Origin: Symbiodinium natans
Taxonomy: Eukaryota > Sar > Dinophyceae > Suessiales > Symbiodiniaceae
Direction of reading: 5' to 3'
DNA length: 64,000 nt
Assembly (NCBI GenBank): GCA_905221605.1
Contig: CAJNDS010001057.1
Span: 42,501 to 106,500 of the forward strand
Shown piece by piece: positions 1 through 12,600 of the stretch; the first letter of the stretch is position 1, and each line of letters starts with the position of its first letter. The position numbers and the translations under genes were made by a program. The notes beneath the pieces were generated by a model, which did not search any database, was not told the origin of the DNA, and saw only the letters and a list, made by a program, of their open reading frames with translations.

Positions 1-286
1 AAAGTCTGCTGCGCGTCACCCTCAGCCCTAGGTCTTGGGTTATTATCGGCACTGGCTTTGAAGGGGAACCCAGTCGGACTCAATCTGGTTGAGGAAATAC
101 TAACTACAACCCGGCTCTGTGATTTAGGGAATCTGGGGCAAAGAATTCAGTTTGTGGTGCTGCAGAGCCTGCCAGGCAAAGCTAAACTTGCTCACTGCGG
201 GCATGCTTGGGGGGGAAGAACAAATTGTGTCTGTTGCCCTTTGCTCCCCTGGAAGGTTCCTGAGAGACCCTGGCATATGAATATAC

Positions 287-620
287 GAATACTCGTATAC
301 TCGTATACTCGTATACTCCTATACTCCTATACTCCTATACTCCTATAATCACATACTCATATACTCATATACTCATCTACTCATCTACTCATATACTCAT
401 ATACTCATATACTCATCTACTCATCTACTCATCTACTCATCTACTCATCTACTCATCTACTCATATACATGTACTCATATACATGTACTCGTATACATGT
501 ACATATACATATACATATACGTATACATATACGTATACGTGAACGTATACGTATATGTATATGTAAATGTAAATGTATCTGTATATGTATAATATGTATA
601 TGTATATGTATATGAGTGTA
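287..620. repeat. Octamer then hexamer microsatellite
   Basis: The first part, to about 470, is an array of an 8-bp unit of the form NTATACTC, whose first base drifts from G to C to A. It grades into ATACTC/ATCTACTC variants and then into a purine/pyrimidine-alternating tract of GTATAC, ATACAT and ATGTAC words up to about 620. It is open in several frames on the minus strand only because the unit lacks stop codons there; those frames are not genes. Confidence 0.9.
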
Positions 621-1574
621 TGTATGTATACGTCTGTATGTGTGCATGCATGCATGCGCGTGTCCCAATTTGGAGCCAGGGTCTTGATGACGATCTGGTG
701 AGCGAGCTGCCTGTCAGGACCATGTCGGCGCTCGTCATCGAATCGGTAAGGCGGATAAATCCCTACAATGCATCACAACTCACAACTGCTTGGTCACCAA
801 GAATGAAGCTCCCGAATCGCCCTGAGTTCTCCAGATCCGATTCGAAACTTTTCGGCGGCTCTGCTCTAAACAGTGTATCCGCAGAAGGGCGAATGACAGC
901 GAGGCTTTAGCAACATGCTTGGCCAATGTGCAACGTCCAACCAATCCCCACAGTTATAAGATGGAGAGAATCTGAAGGATGAAGAAGCATCGAAGAAAAA
1001 CGAAGCCCACGTTGCCTCGCGCTGAAGAGCTCTGTCTGCTTTCGGATAACCTGCGTCTTGCTGCCAGACAAAGAACAACACTCCTGACGGAAGTCTCCCC
1101 CATGAAGCTTGGCACAAAGCTGCACTATCGATAAATGCCACATCGGAGGTACACTGGTAGATCTATAGGATTTCATGGAGAAGTTGACGCACGCGGCTTA
1201 AGATGTAAGACAGGCAATCTCACAGGAGCCCATCTGACAGACAGGGGTTGTCATGCGGGGACCTTGGTTTTGTTCTCCTGCTCTGCCACTTGGATGTCCT
1301 GCTTCATCTCCTGTGCTCAGCTTTGAGCTGCTCAGGCCAACGGTTCACACACCGATCTGCTGCAATGCTACTAGTATTTGCACTCGTGCTCAGAACAGTT
1401 GTTCAGAGCCAGAGTCTCAGTCGCCTCATCGTCACTCCACTGAACCATGCTCGGAAGCAACACCATTCAAATCGTTTCTGCCATGATACAGTGCAATGCC
1501 TTCTTTGAACCTGCGCAAAGCTATTAGAGGTAGAGGCCTTGCTTGGGCAAAGAGCAGCAACAAGCGCAGCCAAA
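621..1574. other. Stretch without recognised gene
   Basis: Mixed-composition sequence between two repeat arrays. Short ORFs under 100 codons occur on both strands, but none has recognisable motifs, a plausible N-terminus or consistent coding character. Confidence 0.5.
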
Positions 1575-2460
1575 AGCACTAGAAGCGGACGAGACCGTGA
1601 CAGCCACAAACAGTCGAAGCGGACGAGACCGTGACAGCCAAAAACAGTCGAAGCGGACGAGACCGTGAGAGCCAAAAACAGTAGAAGCGGACCAGACCGT
1701 GACCGCAAAACAGTTGTCGCGGACGAGACCGTGACCGCAAAACAGTAGAAGCGGACGAGACCGTGACAGCCCAAAACAATCGAAGCAGACAGCCACAAAC
1801 AGTAAGAAGCGGACGAGACCGTGACAGCCAAAAAAATAAAGACCGTGACAGCCAAAAAAATAGAAGCGGACGAGACCGTGACAGCCAAAAATAACAGAAG
1901 CGGACGAAACCGTGACAGCCAAAAACAGTAGAAGCGGACGAGGCCGTGACAGCCAAAAATAACAGAAGCGGACGAGACCGTGACAGCAAAAAACTGTAAG
2001 TAGAAGCGGACGAGACTGTGACAGCAAAACAGTAAAAGCGGACGAGGCCGTGACAGCCAAAAACAATAGAAGCGGACTAGACCGTGACGGCCGATGACAG
2101 TAGAAGCGGACGAGACCGTGACGGCCAAAGACAGTAGAAGCGGACGAGACCTAAAACAGCCACAAACAGTAGAAGCGGACGAGACCGTGACCGCAAAAAA
2201 CAGTACAAGCGGACGATACCGTGACAGCCAATAGCAGTAGAAGCGGACGAGACCGTGACAGCCACAAACAGTAGAAGCGGAACAGACCGTGACAGCCAAA
2301 AACAGTAGAAGCGGACGAGACCATGACCGCCAAAAGCAGCAGAAGCGGACGAGAGCATGACGGCGAAAAACAATAGAAGCGGACGAGACCGTGACAGCCA
2401 AAAACGGCCAAAAACAACAGAAGGCGACGAGACCATGACGGCCATAAAGATAGGGCAGGC
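1575..2460. repeat. ~34-bp minisatellite, about 25 degenerate copies
   Basis: The unit is about 33-34 bp and contains the words GAAGCGGACGAGACC and GTGACAGCCAAAAACAGT. It is repeated roughly 25 times with point changes, occasional CCGCAAAA variants of the second half, and small deletions. The complement has no stop codons in most units, so the minus strand is open for nearly 400 codons in one frame and more than 120 in the others. That is a by-product of the repeat and not a protein gene. Variable unit length (31-37 bp) suggests replication slippage or unequal exchange. Confidence 0.92.
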
Positions 2461-4084
2461 GTTGAAAACAGAAAGCCGCGGAGGCGAAAAGAACTGACCT
2501 CATGATGATCACACTTGACCCTCTCCACAGTGACACTTCAAGAGCCTTAAGAAGTCTTGGCTTGAGAGTTGATGTGTGGGAGCTCAACATCGAATTCTGT
2601 CCAGGTAAACATCAGATGCACCCTTTTGCGGTGGAAGCCGGTACTTCCAAAATGAAAAAAGTCGCGCAGCATGGTTGAAGGAAAGAGGATGCTCCTTCAT
2701 CTGAGGGCAGCGCAAAAGCGAAAACAAGTGCACAATGGAAATTTTCCCGAAACGCAGGCAAAGGAAAGTTAATCTTGCTCAACAAGCCATACACGCTGCA
2801 AGTATCCAAGAGGACGCGGAATTTGGGAGGTGGCAGGTTACTGATACGCTCCCGAACGTGGGCAAAGTGTGAAGAACGTGACCCAACGAAGCAATGGGCC
2901 CGTGGTGCAAGAGTCAAACTTCCAGGACAAATGGGCAAGGCGGATAGAGCTTGGTGCCCCAACACTATTAGGCATCACCCACATGCATCGCCTGCGTCTC
3001 CACGATTGCAGCAGCATATTCTTTCGGGAAGTGCGCTGGTTGAAGTTGAAAGCTCATCACCTCAAGACATGGGCTATGCTCCCACCACGGAGGCCATGCT
3101 CAACAAAAGCATTTGAACCAGCCAAGTCACACTAACGTAGAGACGCTTTGCCAGCTCTTGTGTGAGCGCCTCCTGTCACAGAAGTGCTTTCTTTCGAGCT
3201 TTCAGTTTGCTCCACAGCCATAACCATGGCCTGGAACGCACTGGCCACGCCGCCCCGGTCGCCATAAAATGCCTCTCAGTAGAGACGGCTATATCAGTCG
3301 CAGAAGACACTAGCGTTTGCACCGGGACCTGCAGCTTGCAATCCAGTCTTGGGACCAAAACTCGATTTTCGGGGAGAGGTCCATAGGCCCGATGAATGCC
3401 AGACAGAAGCTCCTGTGCGGAGAAGTTGGTCGCGTGCGCCGCGATTGTGCCGCTGGCAACATGCACCAAGGTGTTCCTGGCATGTGCGAACACTTGAGGA
3501 CAATCAGGAGAGTGCCAATTTGTCAGCAACCATTACAAGGAATCTGCTCCAAAGAGGAGCGCAAGTCGAACTGCGTAGGGCGGCGTGGACACTCAACAAA
3601 AAAGGGTCGAGGGCCGCTAGGGCTTCGGGGGTTAGATTGCGGCGCCGCAGTACACCGGCATGGTCAAACAACAAGGAATTTCGGCTTAAACCACGAGGTT
3701 GGATTCAAAATCCCATGTCCACAATGCCCCCGACAAGCGACAAGCGAGCCCTAACGCACTGGTAGCTTTCATCACCCACGAGCATGTAGAGCTCCCGCAG
3801 ATTATTCATCCTGCCGGAGATTGGACCACAGGCAGAAACATGAAGAGATGAGACACGTAGCAACACGTAGCAGATTGTAGCAGTTTCGCTTGGCTATGTT
3901 CCGTCACCCACTTGCATCCGGAAACATTCTGCATCTACAAGTAGGCTTTGGGGGATCACAATCACGCAAGCCCATACCTCGCAAACGCCTCACGCAAAGT
4001 TGATGCTAAGCCCCATTGCTCGCGGCAATCCAAAACATGGCAGTTCCACGTCATTCCCCAACAGCGGATACGCTTATGGGGCCT
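2461..4084. other. Mostly unannotated stretch with one weak minus-strand ORF
   Basis: No recognised gene. The minus-strand frame at 3176-3529 (about 117 codons) has a fairly protein-like composition, but it lacks an ATG start (TTG follows a TAA) and matches no family I know. It could be an exon or chance. A plus-strand frame at 2869-3135 overlaps nothing else and is equally unsupported. Confidence 0.3.
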
Positions 4085-4640
4085 ATAATCGGTAAAGCAA
4101 GGCGTGTGCCCTTCAATTTGGGATTCCGGGGCCCCAAACCCATTTGCGTAAGCAACTTGAGCATTCAATCTGGCCGCCCAAGGCCCCAGACCCAACAGCG
4201 CAAAACAGCTTGTGCCCGTCAATCACGGACGACCACGACCACGACCACAACGACCACCACGACGACCACGACCACGACGACCACGACCACCACGACCACG
4301 ACCACCACGACGACGACGACGACCACGACGACGACGACGACCACGACGACGACGACGACGACGACGGCCACGACCACGACCACTTTACACTGAAAGGTCT
4401 CGGGCCCTGAAATGCCAGATTGAAAGGCACAAGTTGCTTACGCTGATGGGTCTGGTGCCCTTGGAGACCAGATTGAACGGGGCCCTGGGCCAGATTGAAG
4501 TGCACAAGTGCTTACGTCAATCTGGCCGGGACCCCAGACTGGACATCTGCGTAAGCACCTGTGCCTTTCAATGAGGCCTCCCGGGGCTGGGGCCCAGCTC
4601 CGCGCACGCAACCTGCGCCTTTCAATATCTTTCAATCTGG
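4085..4640. repeat. Dispersed ~60-bp repeat in both orientations around a trinucleotide array
   Basis: A unit containing the words GCGTAAGCAACTTGTGC, TTCAATCTGG and CCCCAGACCCA occurs several times. It is in plus orientation at about 4100-4200 and again at 4540-4640, and as the reverse complement at about 4405-4510 (CAGATTGAAAGGCACAAG, TTGCTTACGC). The opposed copies bracket the CGA/CCA trinucleotide array, so the segment can fold as a large stem. A diverged relative sharing TTTGGGATTCCGGGG and GCAAGCAAC words appears at 7966-8040. Confidence 0.75.
4224..4382. repeat. (CGACCA/GAC)n trinucleotide-hexanucleotide array
   Basis: About 160 bp built almost only from ACG, ACC and GAC triplets. It reads as poly-Thr, alternating Asp/His or Arg/Pro depending on frame, and as Ser/Trp on the other strand. 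All of these frames are repeat artefacts. The array sits between inverted copies of a dispersed repeat. Confidence 0.93.
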
Positions 4641-7289
4641 CCCTTTCGGCATGCGCGTCTTTTTCAACTTGTGCAAGTACGGTTACTCACTCGTGGAGAT
4701 GATTGTGGCCACCGATCTTGCGATTTCACTGGACAAGACGCCGCCTTTCTGTGCAGGGGAAACACCTGATTTGCCTACATTGGACACAGGCAAGGGTCTT
4801 ACGCTTCGGGAATTCAGATTTGAGAAGCAGTTTTAAGCACAATCTGAACTGTGCTTTAGCATCCATCGTCGCAACCCAAACTTGCGAGTTTATCTATCGC
4901 TGTTGAGGGCTGCTGCTGAGGTTATATGCACAACAGAACCCACTGAAAAGTATGGTGTCAAGGTACTGCAGGCGGAACACGAACTCCAGCTCTAGGGTGA
5001 CCTGCCCAAGTGCTTTGTCACCAGCCATCACTGCCTACAGATCTGTTTGAGTTCGAAATCCTATTTTCTACTCCTGGTTGATTTTGGCTTTGAATGCGCG
5101 CCACGAGTGTCTACAGCGAAGGACCCCGTCACATCATAGGCTCATGACTTGACGAGACTTCACCTGGCCCCTGAGTACGTGGTGATGTGCCAGGGCTGCT
5201 ACCACACTTCTTGAAGCAGTTCTTTGTTCCTGACTAACTCTCCACCACAAGCACTCCGCAGACAGCAAGCCTTTACACCAAGACTAGACGTGCATGGAAG
5301 ATTACTGCATGAGGCACCTCGCCAGAACGCCGTGCACTATTCGAAAACAGCAATCTCCATCCAGACTTGTGGTCGGGCCAGTGAGAGACCCAACGACACA
5401 GAGCACGACGGAGGGAAGGCGAGAAAGAAACAGAGTGCGAGAGAAATGGGCACAAGGAAGGAGAGAAAGAGGAATCAAGAGCAAGTGACAGAACAAGAAG
5501 GAAATGGAGGGCAAACAAGTGTGCACGTGCAGCAAAGTGCAGTGAGAACACGGTCATCTTCCCACACCAGCAGTCTTAACCCCATCATTCTCGCGCAGGG
5601 CATACGATCAAAAGCGACAAGTCACTAGCGGGAGCAAGTGAATGCCATGAGCAGGAGCCTTGTCGAGCGTGCAGGTGCTTTGGGAAGCAAGATTGAGGGC
5701 ATGGGTGGAGGACTCACAGCGCCACCGGGATTTTGCAGGCAAATGGCGCAAGTGTAAGTGCTTGCAGACTACACGGTGGACTGTGAATCAACCGGCAGGT
5801 ACGTAGTGCAGAACTCTGAACAGCACAGAACCTTGCGAAAGCTCTTGTGCCTTGAGACCATCACTGGTGCGAACGATCAGAGGCCTCTCGTACACATCGT
5901 CCTGGAACGAGTCTATGGCAAGGCACCCCCTGATCAAGGAAAATTGAATTCCCTGACCTGGGTGGGCTGGAAGGAGCCATCGAAATTGCGAAAGTAGCCT
6001 CGGCTGGCGACACAACACACACACACACACACACACACAGGCTCACGAACACGCACATGAGATCCTTCAAAGGCGATGGATGCCCAAAATGGTCAGATGC
6101 ACACTAAGCTTGGACCTTGAGATGGCTTCAATTCGCCTCGGAACAAGCAGACCAGGATCCGGTCTCGCCCCTTTCCCACGCTGATTTCAGCGACGCCCCC
6201 CCCACCCACCCCCCTCCCGGAAGCCTCCCCTGCTTTGCCTGAGACACCTCGGATTTGTCTGGGACTCCCTTGCCCCACCCCTAGAACCCAAGACCCCTCC
6301 TTGACACCTCTCAGGACCGCCACCCCCAGAACCCCGTCTCCACATACCGCACCCTGCTCCTGCCGAGGCGGCGCGCGCAAGCGTTTACAATTAAGGCTCC
6401 TCATGGTTCCCAAGGCTTCAAGAATGCTCGTACCACCTGCGCAAAGCTTGACCAAGGACGCCTGCCGCTTACGTATGCAATTGTGAATGAACCTACGTCG
6501 AAACACAGGAGCCAAGATTAGTGTTGTCGCAACCTCTCGTTCTCCAACCCAAGTGAGTGCAGAAACTGAAGGTGTCACATCATGTGCCATGCTGAAACCC
6601 TCCAACCCTGCCGCTTCGGTACAGTATTTGCTTGTGGCGGGAAAGAGAAGGAGATAGCTACCCAGGCCGACGAAGTGTAGACCAGCCTCCAAGGCTCGTA
6701 GGCAGAAGGTTCGTTTTGACTTTCGGCAAACATTCTGCACAGCGCAGCTAGCCCGCAACGCTTCTACTGTTTACAAGACTAGACGAATGCCTAGTAGGGC
6801 CTGAAGAGGCGGGGCTGTAACCACGCAGAAGGTTAGAATATGCAACCGCGGCAGAAAATTGCTGCACTGTTCTATAGTTGTTGTCACCGTTCTACACTTT
6901 CTGTCAGGGTAACAGCTTCACCTGGTGCAGGGACTACACGGATCATTGCTTGAACCCGGGTAGTTTGGGAAAGTGCTCGTCTCACAGCTCCCAGCTTCAA
7001 AAAAGGAAAGCCCTGGCTTGCGGAACTCGCAACGTTTGCAACCAATGGTGGTTTTGCATCTGCCTTCACCGTTCCTAAACCGTTACTTGGCCCTCAACAC
7101 GAATGGGGACTTGAAATGGGCGATGCTAGGCCACTCCCTCTCAAGAATCTGCCCCACGCCAACAATGCCATTGGATGCCAACCCCAGGGTCCTCAACTAT
7201 CACAATCCCCGGAATCTCCTTTGATTCTGGATCGAAGCCACCTTGCTGAGCCATCCCGAAAGCGGTGGCCTGTGTGATGGCATCCTCCC
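4641..7289. other. Stretch without recognised gene
   Basis: Contains a purine-rich patch at 5400-5480, a (CA)n run at 6018-6040 and a C-rich patch at 6195-6350. The minus strand is open for 221 codons at 6093-6758, but the predicted protein has a glycine/valine-rich tail generated by the C-rich patch, and there are no family motifs. I do not call it a gene. Confidence 0.5.
6018..6040. repeat. (CA)n microsatellite
   Basis: Uninterrupted CA dinucleotide run of about 11-12 units. Confidence 0.9.
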
Positions 7290-7613
7290 TTACAGACTCT
7301 GCCCACCAGTCATACACCAAAGCCCACCTGTGGCCATGTTCGTCTGCTTGGGATATTCAGACTCAAGTTTGTTGCCCAAAGCTCCAAGCACAGCAAGCAG
7401 CACTTTGAGTATCCGGCTGACTGCTTTCGACCTGGCATTTCCAAAGAAATTTTCAAGCGGGGTACAAGGTGAAGAAGGCTGAAACACATCGAGCTGGATC
7501 CAGCAGCCCATACAGTCATGGATGGAGTCATGAAGTGAGGACAGGTCGGTAGGTCCATAGTCTCTGTTGGGAAGGCAGGCCATGACAGGCTCGAGAAGAT
7601 CAGCGGCAGCCAA
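7290..7613 (-). CDS. Possible coding fragment, unknown
   Basis: An open minus-strand frame of about 107 codons with a mixed, protein-like composition. It has an acidic/Leu N-terminal part, a segment rich in Cys and aromatic residues, then an amphipathic stretch with Lys, Val and Leu repeats. No family was recognised, no signal peptide is evident, and no splice sites are obvious. It may be an isolated exon or chance; the low confidence reflects that. Confidence 0.2.
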   Translation of the reverse strand: MAAADLLEPVMACLPNRDYGPTDLSSLHDSIHDCMGCWIQLDVFQPSSPCTPLENFFGNARSKAVSRILKVLLAVLGALGNKLESEYPKQTNMATGGLWCMTGGQSL

Positions 7614-8049
7614 AAGAGGCCGAAACCCCGAAACCCAACTGAACCAATAACAGATTCAATAACAGCCTTCTTGAAGCCGAGGCCAATGAGGATGAGGATG
7701 CAGGCAATTGTCCTAAGCAGTTCAGGGCGGATTGCCTATTCCTACCCGGCAACACAAACCTCGGACCCTGACCCTTCCAACAGCGCTGACAACCGTAGCT
7801 TCTACGTGATTACAAGCAGCGAAAGAGCTAAGGCAACGGCAAGAAGCAGCAGCAACCAGCACTGCCATACAGCCAGGCCGAAGCCTGTCTTGTGACTTTC
7901 TTCTTGGGAGGTCCCAAGAACTTCAAACCCCTCTTCCCGAATTCGTAGCAGAAGGGTTCGCGTTTTGAGATTTGGGATTCCGGGGGCCCAGGTTTACGCG
8001 ACACCGTGCAATTTTGTTTCCGCAAGCAACCCCCGAAACCGTTCGCCAG

Positions 8050-8475
8050 TTCGAAAGTGTTAGTCACGAGGATGAGGCACCTGGGTGGCGCCATCCGCGT
8101 AACTGTCGTCACTTTTGGGCTACGGTTGCTTCAAAGTGCTGGCAGTCACGAGGTCGAGGCACCTGGGTTGCGCCGTCCTCGTGACTGGCGTCACTTTTGC
8201 AGCCTCGTTTGTGAACTTTCTCAAAAAAGCTGACAGTGATGAGGATGAGGCACGTGGGGTGTGCCACCCTCGTATTTGTCGTCACTTTTGAAGCGTGGTT
8301 GGTGTTGAGGCCTCCAAAGTGCTGACAGTTGCAAGGACAAGGCACCTGGGTTGCGCCATCCTCGGAACTGTCGTCACTTTTTAAGCTTCGTTTGTCGTTT
8401 GCATCTCAAAAGCGCAGACAATCAGACGATTACGAGTGGGGTTCGCCATCCTCGCAGCTTTGGTCACTTTTTCCA
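8050..8475. repeat. Degenerate ~85-100-bp tandem array
   Basis: Four to five diverged units. Each has the order GAGGATGAGGCACCTGGGT, GCGCCATCCTCGTAACTG, TCGTCACTTTTG, then a TTCGTTTG-like tail and AAAGTGCTGACAG. Units begin near 8060, 8140, 8235, 8325 and 8400. Divergence between copies is high, so the array is old. No protein frame survives across units. Confidence 0.8.
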
Positions 8476-8479
8476 GCTC

Positions 8480-8970
8480 CATAAATTTCTGCTTTACATG
8501 ATTGACAGGACCATACATGTCTGCTTCAAGTGATTGAAAGGGCTCGAAAGGAATGGCCTTGTTAATCATAGAGTTCTGTTTGAAGTGACTGCAAGGGCCC
8601 AAAGGAATGGATGATTTACTAACCATACAGTTCTGTTTCAAGCAGTTGAAGGGGCTGGAAGAGAAGGTCCAAAGGAATGGATTTGTTCTCCAGTTTCAGG
8701 TGATTGAAAGGGCTCGAAGAAAGGGCTCAAAGGAATGGACTGGTCCTGTAGACCTTACATTTCTATTGCAAGTGATTGAAAGGTCCCAACGGAATGGATT
8801 AGGTCTACAGGAACATGTTAACCACACATTTCTGTTAGAAGGCCCAAAGGAATGGATTCGTTGACCATGCAGTTCTGTGTCAAGTGATTAACAGGGTCCA
8901 GAGGAGTGGATTTGTTAACCATACATGTCTGCTTCAAGACAACGAAAGGCCCGAAGGAATGGATTGATGC
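8480..8970. repeat. ~60-bp tandem satellite with GTTAACCATACATTTCTG core
   Basis: About seven to eight degenerate units, each carrying AAAGGAATGGATT, a GTTAACCATACAT core, TTCTGTTTCAAG and TGATTGAAAGGG. Two further copies lie in reverse orientation at 46470-46590, so this is a dispersed family and not a purely local array. Short ORFs across it have no consistent frame. Confidence 0.85.
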
Positions 8971-8994
8971 CTGTGGCATGACGCATGGCGCGTG

Positions 8995-9335
8995 TACTGT
9001 ATGCATGCCTGCGGTGTGGATGCGATGGTGTGGATGTGATATGATGTCTGTGGAATGGTGTATGCGGCGTATGTAGCTTTCGTGTCTGCGATGTCTGTGG
9101 TGTGGATGCGATGGTGTGGATGCGATATGATGTCTGTGGAATGGTCTATGCGGCGTATGTAGCTTTCGTGTCTGCGATGTCTGTGGTGTGGATGCGATGG
9201 TGTGGATGGGATGTAATGTCCGCGGCGTGACGTATGCGGCGTGTGTAGTTGTCGGAACTGCGATGTCGGTGGCGAGGATGCGATGTGATGTCTGCGGCGT
9301 GATGTATGTCGCTTGTGTAGTTTGCGTGTCGGCGG
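8995..9335. repeat. 86-bp GT-rich tandem repeat
   Basis: Units start at 9043, 9129, 9215 and 9287. The first two are near-identical 86-mers starting GATGTCTGTGGAATGG and ending GATGCGATAT; the third and fourth are diverged and shortened. Internal sub-repeats of GTGTGGATGCGATG are visible. The minus strand reads as His/Thr/Ser-rich peptides in several frames, which are repeat artefacts. Confidence 0.88.
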
Positions 9336-9399
9336 ACGGGAAACGAAAACGCGCAGGCGTTGGCGACGAGAACAATAAGAAGCCCACATCGTGATGTGG

Positions 9400-9650
9400 G
9401 GAATAAGAGAGAGATAAGAGAGAGCGATAAAAAAATAATAAAATATTAAAAAAAGAGAGAGATCAGAGAGAGAGAGAGAGAAATAAGGGAGCGATAAGAC
9501 AAAGAGAGAGCGAGAGAGATACAGCAGAGATTGAGAAGAGAGAAGGCGAGAAAGACAGACATAGTCAGAGTCGGAGCGAAAGAGAGAGAGAGAGAGAGAG
9601 AAAAGACAAAAAAAAAAGTATCATCACAATAATAATAATAATAACAAGAC
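9400..9650. repeat. GA-rich microsatellite cluster with A and AAT runs
   Basis: Interrupted (GA)n tracts at 9404-9430, 9456-9485 and 9580-9602, followed by an A-rich run and an (ATA)n run at 9630-9645. Purine content on the plus strand is extreme over about 200 bp. Confidence 0.88.
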
Positions 9651-12600
9651 ACAGAAAAACTGATAAGACACTTCACTTCGGAAAGCGCGCTGCGTCTCCT
9701 TTGTTTGCCGTGTACGTGGCACATGTCTGCATTCGCATTCGTGGCCCCTATCAGGCTTGCCCCAATGGCTCTGTCAAGCTACAAGAAGTGTTGCAGCAAC
9801 TGGAGATCAGGGCTGCAGTAACCAGCAGCAGTGCACGAGAAGCCGTATCCTTCTGAGCCCCAGACCATGCAAAGATCGTGCGCCTGGAACTCCTGAGGCA
9901 AAGGAGTACTTCAGCAGCTGCATCTGCATGGCTTAGGGCATAATGCGGACTTGCCAACACCTTTCAACTTCAGCTCGGGAATGGTGCTCGGATGTTAAAT
10001 CTTTTCTATGGCACACTGAGTACTAGTCAGAATGCTGTTGCAACAGCCTGTTGCAGCCAACTTCGCCCCAAATTTGCAGATTCGCACGGTCGAGTCTAAG
10101 GTCCCGCGCCTCCTCCGCGTCGCAATGAGGCCGTACTTGGAATCTTGCAAAGTCTTACAAATTCATCTCCCTTGAGCCCGGCGGATGCGAGGACTGAAGC
10201 CCGTGAAGGGTCAAAGGGCGGTACAGTGACCGGTAGCAGGTGCAAGTTGAGAATGGGCTGTGGAAAGCTGAGATGTCTGGGGACTTGGGAACCTGACCTC
10301 ATTGCCTACCGGCGATGCAGCCAATGTCCTTCTGTAGCGGAAGGACACATAAAGCGAATGCCTCGCGAACGAGGCACGTGGGAGACTCAGGATATCAACC
10401 AGTGTAGCCAATGTTGAGCCATGCCCAGCAAGACTAACAAAAGACTCGCTTGGAAACGTCCGGCTTGAAACGATTGTGGAAAGATTGTGGAATGATTGGA
10501 CCTGCTGCGGTTGGTCCTAGCTTGGCTCCAACCAGAAACCCGACAAATTTAACAGCAGATGTCCTTGCAACCCACAAAAGTGTGTCTTCTCAAGCGTCTG
10601 CACAAGCTTCCTGGCTGTAGGAATCCAAACCATGATTCCAAGCGAGGAAAAGAAGCAGCACCGCGTGGACCAACAAGATGCGCGAATGCTGAGCACTTGC
10701 CCCGGCTTCTGTAAGCGTAAGCAACCTCTACAGCATACACCTAAAAGGGCCACTCTTGGATAAGCGGGTCAGCACGCTGAATACACTTCCACAACTTCTG
10801 CCCCTCTAGCACGATACGACAGATCGCCTCCGTCCAGAGGAAGAAGACGTGGAGGCGCAGGAACTCCCTTGCAGCTGATTGTGCTGGACAGTACTGTCAA
10901 ATTCATGTAGGGCCAGAGAGTAGAGGAATGGGTTTGCTGGCATGGTAATGAGACACACTGTTTCAAACAGCTTGTTAGCACTCTATCAAGACTCTGTCAG
11001 ATAGGGCATCGTGTGGGCACCTTTGGGCGCTTCCGACGGCTCTGTATGTACCTCGGTGACAGCTTGTGAAACGCCTCCCACAATCCACTTCATGTCGCAA
11101 GCATCTCCGAGTCTCAGGTCTTTGCGGGAACGGGAGTTGCCCTGAAGAACCCAGTATGTGAAAGCGGCATCTGATTTCCGCGGTGCTTAAGAGCAATGAT
11201 TCGGTCTAGCAATGTCCTGCCACGAACAGATGTCACTTGACACGTGCTGCAATGATCAGAAAGGTAACATTGGATGGAGTCCGCCTGCACGGTCAGCAAT
11301 TGCTTGCACAACAGCGAGTCAAAATAAAAATCAGTTAGCGTCGACGATGCTAGCTGAGGATGAGACTGGAGAATGCACAGGCACAAAGGTGCCCAATTGC
11401 AAGAATCAACACGAAGCCCTAAAACCCGAAGAGCGGGTCTGCTTTCAGCTAGGAATGCTCCTGCACACGCGCATCCGCACGGTTCTTGCAATGTTGCTGT
11501 GAGCTGGGGGCCACGCAAAGACTATGACCTTAGCTACGGCGGTTTACCACCCTCAAGTTCTTGACAATTTCAGGGCCAGCACCCGAACCAAGCAAAGCGG
11601 CCATGTCTGCATGCGAGTACAACCATGACAGCACACAAGCTATGTCTGCCATATTGTGGGCTATTGCAGGCTGATGAACCAAAGACCAAAGCCGCGAATG
11701 ACAACTCGGTCAAATATGTGCAGCTTGATGTGCAGTCAAGACTCCGAGCCCGGAGGGGCATCCAAAAGGGCCTTCCGACGCATGGAGGGCCAGGCTAAGC
11801 TATTTGAGCTACTTTGGAAGCTGCCACACGAAAGACATCCTCGGTATCGGAAACTGCATCGCCTCCTCCGCAGCTCCTCTTGCTAGGAAGTCAACCTGCA
11901 ACGTGGTCAACACAGGCCACCCGAACATCTTCCTCACAAGACATGATGAGATGCAAGAGACAATACCGAAGTCCAAGCCTGACAGCCTAAAACATCACTG
12001 ACATCCTGCTCCAGATGGTTGCGAACTGTAGCCCTGGCTAGCCTGGTGGCCTAGTGACATCGGCTTCCGAGAGAAGAGCCTCGATACGCTGAGCCGAGCA
12101 TCGCGCTCTGTACCACAGCTTGTTCCTCACTGCTGCGGAACTGCTTCTGCGCTGAGCGCTGATGTCACAGAACGGCCCCCTACTTCGGTCTGCGTGCGTT
12201 ACTGCCCATTTGACACAGAGACGTCATGGGCTGTTCACATCTCGACTTGGTAGGTTTTGCAACGGCTGAGCTTCACTTCCGGGCTTCGCTCTCGCTCTCT
12301 GGGCCTGTGATGACAATCCAAGCTGCAACCAAGCTGCAACCCTGACGCACAGCCTCGACCCTGACGCACTACTTCACTATGCTCAAGCACCAGGCTAAAA
12401 TAACCGAACATGTCCTCTTCATCGGCGTTATTACCGCCATGGAACCCGGCTGGCTCACCTTGTCATTGGGGCTTCAACTTTCGGAAGGGTCTTTAAAAGC
12501 AGGAGACCGGATTCCACATGAAAGGCCGGGTCATCGTATGACGGATTGCAAACTCAAGGGTCATCTGTGCTAAGTCATCTTCTCGATCTGCGAAGCTGTT

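Noticed and set aside
1403-2590. 395-codon minus-strand open frame
   Set aside because: It is the complement of the ~34-bp minisatellite; all minus frames are open because the unit lacks stops, and the predicted peptide just cycles through the repeat.
6093-6758. 221-codon minus-strand frame
   Set aside because: The C-terminal third derives from a C-rich tract, the rest has no motifs, and the flanks show no splice or start signals.
8050-9335. CRISPR-like array
   Set aside because: Adjacent degenerate tandem units without unique spacers of constant length; the genome context is eukaryotic.
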